From Nocardia vulneris (GTDB lineage: Bacteria > Actinomycetota > Actinomycetes > Mycobacteriales > Mycobacteriaceae), in contig NZ_BDCI01000022.1 in NCBI RefSeq assembly GCF_001613425.1, positions 124,001 through 188,000 on the forward strand: DNA of 64,000 bases, given 5' to 3'. A program made the translations under genes and the position numbers. Of this stretch, positions 7,945 through 14,856 are shown piece by piece. How positions within the stretch are numbered: the first letter of the stretch is position 1; each line of letters opens with the position of its first letter. The notes beneath the pieces were generated by a model that worked only from the letters and a program-made list of their open reading frames with translations, ran no database searches and was not told the DNA's origin.

Positions 7945-8664
7945 GTGACCGACGCCTATCGCAGCATCGCCGAGTTGGACGCCGCGGTCGCCGACTGTTT
8001 CGCCTGCCCACGGCTGGTGGCTTGGCGCGAGCAGGTGGCGCAGACCAAGCGGGCCGCGTTCCGAAACGAAACCTATTGGGGCCGCCCGGTTCCCGGCTTC
8101 GGCCCGGACGACGCCCGGCTGCTGCTGGTCGGTCTCGCGCCCGCCGCGCACGGCGGCAATCGGACCGGGCGGATGTTCACCGGTGACCGCAGCGGTGACG
8201 TGCTGTTCGCGGCGTTGCACGCGGTGGGCCTGGCCAATCAGCCGACGGCGATCCATCGCGACGACGGCTTGCGCCTGTCCGGTGTCCGCGTCACCGCGCC
8301 CGTGCACTGTGCGCCGCCGGACAACAAGCCGACCCCGGACGAGCGGGATCGCTGCCGGCACTGGCTCGCCACCGAATTCGCCTTGCTCGCACCGACCGTC
8401 CGCGCCGTTGTCGTGCTCGGCGGCTTCGGCTGGCAAGCCCTGCTCCCCGTCCTCGCCGAAGCCGGCTGGACCATCCCCCGCCCCCGCCCCACATTCGGCC
8501 ACGGCGCCCACTACCTCCTCACCCCCGCCACCCCAGCCCGCTCCCCGCTCCACCTCTTCGGCTGCTACCACGTAAGCCAGCAGAACACCTTCACCGGCCG
8601 CCTCACCCCCACCATGGTCGAAGAAGTCCTCACCGCCGCCAAATCCGCCGCCGACCTCGAATAG
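7945..8664 (+). CDS. udgB: Family 5 uracil-DNA glycosylase (UdgB)
   Basis: 239 residues from GTG 7945 (VTDAYRSIAELDAAVADCFA). It removes uracil and other deaminated bases from DNA as the first step of base-excision repair. Motif A is LAPAAHGGNRTGRMFTGDRS near residue 62, diagnostic of family 5, where an alanine stands where other UDGs have a catalytic Asp or Asn. The C-terminal motif is CYHVSQQNTFTGRLTP; family members usually have HPS, here HVS. Cysteines in DCFACPRL, HCAPPDNKP and GCYH are placed to bind the 4Fe-4S cluster of the family. The upstream in-frame extension lacks family similarity, which decided the GTG start. Confidence 0.93.
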   Translation: MTDAYRSIAELDAAVADCFACPRLVAWREQVAQTKRAAFRNETYWGRPVPGFGPDDARLLLVGLAPAAHGGNRTGRMFTGDRSGDVLFAALHAVGLANQPTAIHRDDGLRLSGVRVTAPVHCAPPDNKPTPDERDRCRHWLATEFALLAPTVRAVVVLGGFGWQALLPVLAEAGWTIPRPRPTFGHGAHYLLTPATPARSPLHLFGCYHVSQQNTFTGRLTPTMVEEVLTAAKSAADLE

Positions 8665-8704
8665 GCGCCTTCGCCCGTTCTCGACCTGCCGAAAACTACA
8701 CCGG

Positions 8705-8728
8705 CGAGTATAGTGATTCCTATACTCG
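8705..8728. promoter_or_regulatory. Perfect palindrome, operator of the toxin-antitoxin remnant operon
   Basis: Arms CGAGTATAG and CTATACTCG (9 bases each, perfect) flank TGATTC. The palindrome overlaps TATACT/TATAGT -10-like hexamers and ends 5 bases before the GTG at 8734. Antitoxins with XRE domains commonly bind such sites to repress their own operon, so this is a likely target of the downstream XRE protein. Confidence 0.6.
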
Positions 8729-8733
8729 TCGAG

Positions 8734-8841
8734 GTGACAGACTCTGGTTGGGACATCTATTTCCTCTCGGCGCTCTTTCAGGTAGGTCTCATAGCGGTGT
8801 TCTGCCAGTGGAATTGCCGATCGATGGAGAACCCGCGATGA
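8734..8841 (+). pseudogene. Remnant of toxin gene start, coupled to antitoxin
   Basis: A 35-codon frame starts with GTG and reads VTDSGWDIYF before losing any similarity. This fits the opening of Gp49/HigB-like (DUF891) toxins, which usually begin with a short polar stretch then WxI. The frame ends in TGA that overlaps the antitoxin ATG (ATGA at 8838-8841), so the coupling of the original toxin-antitoxin operon is preserved. From 8755 onwards the DNA is the inverted C-terminal part of the same kind of gene (see the minus-strand entry). The result cannot encode a working toxin. Confidence 0.55.
8755..8820 (-). pseudogene. Inverted fragment encoding the C-terminus of a Gp49/HigB-like (DUF891) toxin
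   Basis: On the minus strand these 22 codons read SAIPLAEHRYETYLKERREE then ID. This is the characteristic C-terminal end of DUF891 RelE-superfamily toxins (xAIPxAExxYxxYLKERxxE), normally found just upstream of an XRE antitoxin on the same strand. Here it is in opposite orientation to the antitoxin. It is open only as a fragment, with no start codon of its own. Confidence 0.6.
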
Positions 8842-9155
8842 CCGGATACTCACGCTGGCAAGACATCCGGACCGAGTTCGTCGATCGGGCCGGCGGCGAA
8901 GACACCGTCGCCATCGGCAAAGAGGAACTGCTCGCGGAAATGATCGGGCACCGACTGGCCGAGATCCGCCGTTCCCGCGGGCTGACACAGCAACAGATCG
9001 CGGCACGGATGGGCGTCACCAAAGGACGGATCTCCCAGATCGAACGCGGACAGATCGCGGGCTACGAACTACTGGCCCGCTACGCCGCGGCACTCGGCGG
9101 ACGGCTGCGCCAGTCGATTCAGTTCGACGACGGTGAAGTGGCCGCCATCGCTTGA
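8838..9155 (+). CDS. XRE-family antitoxin (HigA-like), orphan
   Basis: 105 residues from ATG 8838, preceded by GGAGAA 8 bases upstream. The N-terminal half (MTGYSRWQDIRTEFVDRAGG) is the toxin-binding arm usual in antitoxins paired with DUF891 toxins. A helix-turn-helix follows at about residues 45-75 (LTQQQIAARMGVTKGRISQI), then a small helical tail (YAAALGGRLRQSIQFDDGE). It should repress its own promoter at the palindrome 8705-8728. No intact toxin lies beside it; the toxin appears to have been destroyed by inversion and deletion. It may persist as an autorepressor or as a protector against related toxins elsewhere. Confidence 0.85.
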   Translation: MTGYSRWQDIRTEFVDRAGGEDTVAIGKEELLAEMIGHRLAEIRRSRGLTQQQIAARMGVTKGRISQIERGQIAGYELLARYAAALGGRLRQSIQFDDGEVAAIA

Positions 9156-9353
9156 TCCCGTTCCATGACGCCGGTCGAATGAGCACCAGCCTAGGAGCTT
9201 TAGCCGACTGGCTGGTCGCGCTGCAGACGTTGCCTGCGAGTGGACGGGGAATGGGGAGTCCGGCGTTTAGGGTGGGGGCGGGGCGGCGGTTGTCGGGTGG
9301 GCCGTGGCGGAGGAACGGGGGCGGCGTGGACGCCCGGAGCGGACGGAGCGGGC

Positions 9354-10589
9354 ATGCCGAGTGATCAAATGGTGTTCTTGCTGGTGGATCTGGTGCTCAT
9401 CGCGGTGGCGGCGCGGGTGCTCGGGCGGTTGGCCGAGCGGCTGGGGCAGCCTGCAGTGATCGGTGAGATCACGGCGGGGATCATCGCCGGGCCGACCATT
9501 CTGGGAGCACACCTGTCCGGGATCGTGTTTCCACACGATATCCGTTCCTACATAGCCGCTTTCGCGAACGTCGGCGTCATGATCTTCATGTTCCTGGCCG
9601 GGTTGGAGATCGATCGCGGGTCGTTCGACGGCAACCGGCGCGTGGTGGCGAGCGTCTCGCTGTCGGCCTACTTCGTGCCGTTCCTGCTGGGATGCGCTGT
9701 CGCGCTGACCGTGCTGCCCCGGCACCACGACGGCAGCCGGCTCGTGTTCGCCCTGTTCGTCGGCTGCTCGCTCGCGGTCACCGCGTTCCCCGTGCTGGCC
9801 CGCATCCTGTTCGACCGGGGCATGATGGGCACCCGCATCGGGCAGCTCAGCCTCGCCAGTGCCGCGATCGACGACATCCTGGCGTGGACGGTGCTGGCGT
9901 TCGTGATCGGCATGGCCAAACCGGGCGCCGGGCAGCAGTGGCGGCTGCTGCTGTTCATCCCGCTGGTCGCCGCGATCTGGTGGATCGTGCGACCGCTGCT
10001 CACCCGGGTCTCGAATTCCAGTGCGGCGAACCGCAACAACATGATGGTGTTCCTGGCCGTCTCCGGCGCACTGCTTTTCGGCGCGGCCACCGAATGGATC
10101 GGCCTGCACCTGATCTTCGGCGCCTTCCTCTTCGGGGTGATCTTCCCGCGCACGCACCGGCCGGTCGTGGAATCCGGTGCCCAACTGTTGAGTTCGGTCT
10201 TCCTGCCCGCCTTCTTCGTCATCGCGGGACTCCAGGTGGATCTGGGCTCGCTCGACAAGGCGGGTATCGCCGAACTGCTGGTCATCCTGCTCGCCGCACT
10301 GGCCGGGAAACTCGGTGGCACCTACGCCGCCGCCCGGTTCACCGGGATAGACCGGCGTTCGGCCGCCGGGCTGGCCAGCCTGATGAACACCAGGGGGCTC
10401 ACCGAATTGATCATCCTCACCATCGGGTTGAGCACCGGGCTCATCGGCGTGCAGCTGTATTCGATCCTCGTGGTGATGGCGCTGGTGACGACCGCGATGA
10501 CCGCCCCACTGCTGCGTCTGTTCGGCGTGGCCGGCAGGCCGGCCGAGCCCGCGCCGGCGACCGGGGATGGGGTACGGTCCGCGTCATGA
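9354..10589 (+). CDS. CPA2-family cation:proton antiporter
   Basis: 411 residues from ATG 9354 (MPSDQMVFLLVDLVLIAVAA), with GGAGCGG upstream. About 12 hydrophobic segments form the Na+/H+ exchanger fold. Family marks include GQPAVIGEITAGIIAGPTIL, the LAGLEID element of TM3, AFPVLARIL, SAAIDDILAW (the ion-binding Asp-Asp pair typical of CPA2), GAFLFGVIFPR, and the late MNTRGLTELIIL. It exchanges Na+ or K+ for protons across the cytoplasmic membrane. No regulatory TrkA-N domain is fused. Its stop overlaps the ATG of the HAD phosphatase (ATGA at 10586-10589), so the two are coupled. Antiporters of this type also occur in resistance or biosynthetic loci; none is evident here. Confidence 0.88.
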   Translation: MPSDQMVFLLVDLVLIAVAARVLGRLAERLGQPAVIGEITAGIIAGPTILGAHLSGIVFPHDIRSYIAAFANVGVMIFMFLAGLEIDRGSFDGNRRVVASVSLSAYFVPFLLGCAVALTVLPRHHDGSRLVFALFVGCSLAVTAFPVLARILFDRGMMGTRIGQLSLASAAIDDILAWTVLAFVIGMAKPGAGQQWRLLLFIPLVAAIWWIVRPLLTRVSNSSAANRNNMMVFLAVSGALLFGAATEWIGLHLIFGAFLFGVIFPRTHRPVVESGAQLLSSVFLPAFFVIAGLQVDLGSLDKAGIAELLVILLAALAGKLGGTYAAARFTGIDRRSAAGLASLMNTRGLTELIILTIGLSTGLIGVQLYSILVVMALVTTAMTAPLLRLFGVAGRPAEPAPATGDGVRSAS

Positions 10590-11275
10590 CCGGTCGACCA
10601 TCGGAAACCACGGCACCACAGGACATCTCGGCGGCCCGGGTACCCGCCGCCTTCGTCGACGTGGATGAAACCCTGGTCCGCGAGATCACCTTCCTCTCCC
10701 TGTTCACCTTCGACGCCGAACGCCGCGCCGATATCGACGGCCCGGCCACGCTCCGCGAGTTCTTTGCACTGCGCGAGCAGGGCATGGGGCGCGCCGAATC
10801 CCATCGCTGGTTCTACCGGCTCTGGGCGGGGCGCTCGGTCGCGGAGGTCCACGACATCGGCCGAGAGTGGTTCACTGCACGGCTCACGACCTCAGAATTC
10901 TTCAATCCCGCAGTGCGGCAACGTCTTCAACTGCTGGCCACGACCGGTACCCGCATTGTCCTGGTATCCGGCTCGTTCGACGCTGCGCTGCGCCCGATCG
11001 CGGCGGCGATCAGCGCCGACGAGATCCTGTGCACCACCCTGGCCGTCGAGAACGGTTGCTACACCGGAGAAGTCACCGCCACCATGGTCGGCGACGACAA
11101 ATCGGCCGCGTTGCACGCCTATGCGGCGCGCGCGCAGCTCGACCTGTCGGCCTGCGCCGCCTTCGGCGATCACCATTCCGACGCCGCCATGTTCGACCTG
11201 GTCGCCCATCCGGTGATCGTCGGCGACCGGGACCGCTCGCTCGACGACTATCCGGCCGAACGACTCCCCGGCTGA
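10586..11275 (+). CDS. HAD-IB family hydrolase (phosphoserine phosphatase-like)
   Basis: 229 residues from ATG 10586. HAD motif I is DVDETL (nucleophile DxDxT), motif II lies in LVSGSFDAAL, motif III is the Lys in DDKSAAL, and motif IV AFGDHHSDAAMF. This subclass (HAD-IB) dephosphorylates small phosphomonoesters such as phosphoserine or lipid-linked glycerol phosphates. It is translationally coupled to the upstream antiporter, an unusual pairing whose logic is not obvious. No transmembrane segment is present, so it should be cytoplasmic. The true substrate cannot be told from sequence; housekeeping SerB usually carries ACT domains, which are absent here. Confidence 0.85.
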   Translation: MTGRPSETTAPQDISAARVPAAFVDVDETLVREITFLSLFTFDAERRADIDGPATLREFFALREQGMGRAESHRWFYRLWAGRSVAEVHDIGREWFTARLTTSEFFNPAVRQRLQLLATTGTRIVLVSGSFDAALRPIAAAISADEILCTTLAVENGCYTGEVTATMVGDDKSAALHAYAARAQLDLSACAAFGDHHSDAAMFDLVAHPVIVGDRDRSLDDYPAERLPG

Positions 11276-11303
11276 ACAGCGTTCCAGCGCAACGGCTTCG
11301 GCC

Positions 11304-12530
11304 TCAGCGCCGGCCGCGGAAGGTGCGGCGCAGGTCCGCGACCCACGCGTCCGGCACCTCCCACGGGATGAAGTGCCCGCCCTCGTCGTGCGCCGTCAGG
11401 TTGACGTGGTTGTACCACTCGGCCCGATCGCTGGCGAGCCAGCTCTGCACCCGCTGCTCGGCGGTGGTGACACCGGGCGGGTTTTCATGCCCGACGAAGG
11501 TGATGCCGGTGGGAGCCTCGACGACCGGGACGCGGTCGTGGTCAGGTTCCCACGGGTAGCGATTCGCGTTGGCGTAGTAGCGGATCGAGGTGCCGATGGC
11601 ATTGTTCACCCAGAAGATCATGGCGTGGGTGAGCAGGTCGTCCTTACTGAAGACCTGTTCCACGTCGCCGTCGTTGGCGCTCCAGGTGACCCAGCGTTGC
11701 AGGATCCAGGCGAGCAGGCCGGCGGGCGAATCGGTGAGACCGTAGGCGAGTGTGCTCGGTTGCAGCAGATGGGCCGCGAGGTGCACCGCGAAACGACGCT
11801 CCAGCGAGAGCAACTGCCGGTAGGCGGGCTCGGGCAGTCCTTCCGGAATCGGTTGCCCGCCACTGAGATCCCAGGCCCGGTCGCCGCTGAACAGGGTGAG
11901 CTTCTGCCCGGAGCCGATATGGATGCCGTGCAGTTCGGCGGCATATTTGTGGCCGAGCTGACCGGTGACGAGCGCGCCGACATCACACCCGGCGGCCGCG
12001 TACTTCCGGTGGCCGAGCGTCTCGGTCATCAGGGTGTGCCAGAGGTCGGCCACCTTCCAGAAGTTCATGTCGGGATGTTTCGGCAGCGGCGTGGAGAAGC
12101 CGAAACCGGGCAGCGACGGCACGATGACGTCGAACGCGTCGGCCGGATCGCCACCGAACGCCACGGGATCGGCCAGCGGATCGATCACTTTGGCCCAGTG
12201 CCAGAAGGTCCACGGCCAGCCGTGGGTGAGGATCAGCGGCGTCGGCGCGGGACCGACGCCGGGCTTGCGCAGGAAATGGATCGGCACGCCGTCGATCTCG
12301 ACCCGATAGTGCTGGTAGGCGTTGATCGCGGCTTCGGCTTTGCGCCAGTCGAATTCGTCGATCCAGTACTCGACGAGTCCCTGCAGGTAGCGGCGGTTGA
12401 CGCCGTAGCTCCAGTCGTCGTTGTTCCCGTCGTCGGGCCAGCGGGTGAGCCGCAGCCGGGTTTCGAGATCGGCCAGTACGTCGTCGGCGACGTGGATCGG
12501 CGTGGGGGTCAGCGGGAACGGGTCGGTCAT
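11304..12530 (-). CDS. Epoxide hydrolase (EHN/alpha-beta hydrolase family)
   Basis: 408 residues from ATG 12530. An N-terminal EHN domain covers about residues 1-110 (IHVADDVLADLETRLRLTRW...WRKAEAAINAYQHYRVEIDG), followed by the alpha/beta hydrolase core. The oxyanion motif is LTHGWPWTFWHW and the nucleophile region AAGCDVGALVTGQLG (Asp nucleophile in GCDVG, as in epoxide hydrolases rather than Ser). The catalytic His lies in AHDEGGHFIPWEVP. It opens epoxides to diols in the cytoplasm. The MarR gene ends 34 bases upstream on the same strand, so the two are probably one operon under MarR control. Confidence 0.92.
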   Translation of the reverse strand: MTDPFPLTPTPIHVADDVLADLETRLRLTRWPDDGNNDDWSYGVNRRYLQGLVEYWIDEFDWRKAEAAINAYQHYRVEIDGVPIHFLRKPGVGPAPTPLILTHGWPWTFWHWAKVIDPLADPVAFGGDPADAFDVIVPSLPGFGFSTPLPKHPDMNFWKVADLWHTLMTETLGHRKYAAAGCDVGALVTGQLGHKYAAELHGIHIGSGQKLTLFSGDRAWDLSGGQPIPEGLPEPAYRQLLSLERRFAVHLAAHLLQPSTLAYGLTDSPAGLLAWILQRWVTWSANDGDVEQVFSKDDLLTHAMIFWVNNAIGTSIRYYANANRYPWEPDHDRVPVVEAPTGITFVGHENPPGVTTAEQRVQSWLASDRAEWYNHVNLTAHDEGGHFIPWEVPDAWVADLRRTFRGRR

Positions 12531-12564
12531 GAGATTCCTTCCGGGACAGGCACAGCGGCGATCA

Positions 12565-12996
12565 CTATGCGTCCATGAGCACGGCCAGCCGTTCGAGTGC
12601 GGGCAGCGCGGCGGCGATGGCGCGGCGTTCTTCCGCGGACAGCTCCTCGGCCAGTTCGGCGAGGCGGCGGACACGTTCCTGATGCCGGGTCTGCACGATC
12701 CGCGCGCCGTCGGCGGTGACCGCCACGAGGGTCGCCCGGCCGTCGGCCGGGTCCGGTGTCCGCCGGACCAGCCCGTCGCGTTCCAGCCGCTGTACGAGCT
12801 GGGTGATGGCGGGCTGGGTGATCTGCTCGGTCTCCTTCAACGCGGTCAGCCGCAGCGGCCCCTTGTGCGCCAGCGTGTGCAGCACCGAGAGCGTGGTGAA
12901 CGTGTGTTTCTCCGCGGTGGGCAGCCGGATGGACCGGCGGGTGAACTCGCCCATCACGCGGGCGAGGTTGTCGGCCAGTTCCACCAGGGCACCCAT
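12565..12996 (-). CDS. MarR-family transcriptional regulator
   Basis: 143 residues, a standard MarR length. The winged helix-turn-helix runs about residues 45-95 (LRLTALKETEQITQPAITQL then VQRLERDGLVRRTPDPADGR), followed by the beta-wing (ATLVAVTADG) and a C-terminal dimerisation helix. It probably represses itself and the downstream epoxide hydrolase gene, and perhaps the divergent membrane protein gene that begins 110 bases away. A palindrome in that gap (13023-13033) is a candidate operator. Inducer is unknown; MarR proteins often sense phenolic or lipophilic compounds. Confidence 0.9.
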   Translation of the reverse strand: MGALVELADNLARVMGEFTRRSIRLPTAEKHTFTTLSVLHTLAHKGPLRLTALKETEQITQPAITQLVQRLERDGLVRRTPDPADGRATLVAVTADGARIVQTRHQERVRRLAELAEELSAEERRAIAAALPALERLAVLMDA

Positions 12997-13022
12997 AGTC
13001 GGAAATGTATCACTGATTTATT

Positions 13023-13033
13023 TAAGCTGCTTA
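13023..13033. promoter_or_regulatory. Candidate MarR operator
   Basis: TAAGC-T-GCTTA is a perfect short palindrome in an AT-rich patch between the divergent MarR gene and the membrane protein gene at 13107. The position and symmetry suit a MarR dimer site. Confidence 0.4.
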
Positions 13034-13106
13034 TGCAATATCGGAATGACTTGCCGACACTCCCGAGGTCAGCGGCGGCGCCGTCGGCGCGACCTACTGT
13101 GCAGGA

Positions 13107-14162
13107 ATGGCTAACCAGCACGGCCAGCACGAGCGGCGGCGAACGGCGAGCGAGTGGTGGGCGATGGTGCGCGCCTCGCCCTTCCTGCCCGCGATCGTGC
13201 TGGTGCTGCTGGTCGGGGCCGCGGCCGGGCTCTTCGCCGGGTCCTACACCTACGCGCTGGCCAATCCCACGCCCCGCTACATCCCGATCGCCGTGGTCGG
13301 TTCCCAGCAGGACGCACCGATGCACGAATTCCTCGCCGAGCTGCAGCGCGCCGTGGACGATTCGCTGGACCCGCACGGCTACGCCACCGTCGCGGCGGCC
13401 CGCTCGGACGTCGAGGAGCAGCAGGTCTTCGGCGTCCTCACGCCGCGACCCGGCGGCCTCGCGCTCGAGGTCTCGGGCGCTTCGGGGCAGTCGGTGGCGC
13501 AGCTGCTGAGCGAGGCCGCCGCGACCGCGGGCGCCGCGGCGCGGATTCGGGTCGACGTGACCGATATCGTGCCGCTGCAGCGGGGCGATCCGCGCGGGTT
13601 GGCCATCTTCTACATCTCGCTCGCCGCGGTGATCATCGGGTTCATCGGCGCGACGCAGTTCAGCGTGCACGCCGCCGCGCTCACCCCCGCCGAACGGATC
13701 GGCTTCACCGCCGCCTACTCCCTCGTCGGTGGCTTCGCCATCGCGGCGATCGTGGACTGGGTGCTCGGCGCGCTGCGGCTGCCGTTCCTGGCGTCGTGCG
13801 GCATTCTCTCGTTGACGATGTTCACCTCCGGGATGGTGTTCACCATGTTCAACACCCTGGTCGGCCGCTGGGCGATCCTGCCGACCTGGGGTCTGATGGT
13901 GCTGCTCGGCAATCCGTCCTCCGGCGGCGCGGTCTCCTGGCCACTGCTGCCGTCGCTGCTCGGCCATATCGGCCGCTGGCTGCCGCCCGGCGCCTCGGTG
14001 AACGCCCAGCACACCGCGGTGTATTTCCCTGCGCACCAGCACCTTTTCCCGTTCCTGGTGCTCGCGGGCTGGGCGTTCGTCGCGTGCGCGGTGTTCTGGA
14101 TCTGGCGCGGCCGCCACCCCGGCGGCCGTTCCCTGGTCAGTGCGCACACCGCCGGAAGATAG
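13107..14162 (+). CDS. ABC-2/YhgE-Pip-like integral membrane protein
   Basis: 351 residues. One hydrophobic segment near residues 28-50 (FLPAIVLVLLVGAAAGLFAG) is followed by an extracytoplasmic domain of about 130 residues, then five more segments between about 165 and 335, ending IWRGRHPGGRS. This topology, with TM1, a large outer loop and a C-terminal TM block, is that of the YhgE/Pip and ABC-2 permease-like proteins often involved in export or phage adsorption in Gram-positives. No ATPase is encoded beside it. It is divergent from MarR and is followed after 37 bases by a TetR gene on the same strand. Substrate unknown. Confidence 0.65.
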   Translation: MANQHGQHERRRTASEWWAMVRASPFLPAIVLVLLVGAAAGLFAGSYTYALANPTPRYIPIAVVGSQQDAPMHEFLAELQRAVDDSLDPHGYATVAAARSDVEEQQVFGVLTPRPGGLALEVSGASGQSVAQLLSEAAATAGAAARIRVDVTDIVPLQRGDPRGLAIFYISLAAVIIGFIGATQFSVHAAALTPAERIGFTAAYSLVGGFAIAAIVDWVLGALRLPFLASCGILSLTMFTSGMVFTMFNTLVGRWAILPTWGLMVLLGNPSSGGAVSWPLLPSLLGHIGRWLPPGASVNAQHTAVYFPAHQHLFPFLVLAGWAFVACAVFWIWRGRHPGGRSLVSAHTAGR

Positions 14163-14199
14163 CTGCGCGTCCGGCCACCGTGGCAGAATTGAACCCACT

Positions 14200-14850
14200 A
14201 TGACTGTCCTGACCAGCGCTGTTCCCGATCGGCTACCGCGCGGCCCGCACCGGCTGAGCCGCGACGAGGTGGTCACCTCGCAGCGGGATCGGTTGTGCAT
14301 CGCCGCGTTGGAGGCGATCGCGGAACAGGGCTACGGGCCGACCACGATCGCCGATATCGTGCGCCGCGCCAAGGTGGCCCGGCGCACGTTCTACGGCCTG
14401 TTCGACAGCAAAGAGGAATGCTTCACCGCCGCATTCGATTTCGTCGTCGAGGTGGTGGCGCGTGAACTCGACCGGGTGGTCGCCGAGTCCGGCGCCCGTG
14501 GCTTCCGCGACCTGGTGCGCAGCACCCTCGCCGCCTACCTCGACTTCCTCGCGGCCGAGCCCGCGGCGGCCCGCGCGTTGCATGTCGAAACCCTGGCCGC
14601 CGGCCCGGGACTCACCGCGCACCGGGCCGGCGTGCAGCGGATGTTCGCGTATCGCATGCTCGCCGCGGCGCGGATCGGCGTGCGTGACGGCGATCTCGCG
14701 GCCGCGCCCGACCCGCAGCTGGTCGACGTACTGACCGGCGGCATCGACGATCGGGTGCGCGCCACCCTCATCGAATCCGGCCCGCAGGCCCTCCCCGCGC
14801 TGGCGCCGGTACTGAACCGAGCGGCCCTGGCGCTGCTGGGATCCGGCTGA
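14200..14850 (+). CDS. TetR/AcrR-family regulator
   Basis: 216 residues from ATG 14200. The N-terminal HTH spans about residues 25-75 (IAALEAIAEQGYGPTTIADI then VRRAKVARRTFYGLFDSKEE), with the typical TFYGLFDSKEECF end. The C-terminal ligand-binding domain is alpha-helical. It lies 37 bases downstream of the membrane protein gene, so the two may be cotranscribed. It converges on the secreted CocE-like hydrolase gene, with 6 bases between stops. Ligand and targets are unknown. No operator was recognised close by. Confidence 0.85.
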   Translation: MTVLTSAVPDRLPRGPHRLSRDEVVTSQRDRLCIAALEAIAEQGYGPTTIADIVRRAKVARRTFYGLFDSKEECFTAAFDFVVEVVARELDRVVAESGARGFRDLVRSTLAAYLDFLAAEPAAARALHVETLAAGPGLTAHRAGVQRMFAYRMLAAARIGVRDGDLAAAPDPQLVDVLTGGIDDRVRATLIESGPQALPALAPVLNRAALALLGSG

Positions 14851-14856
14851 GCACGC

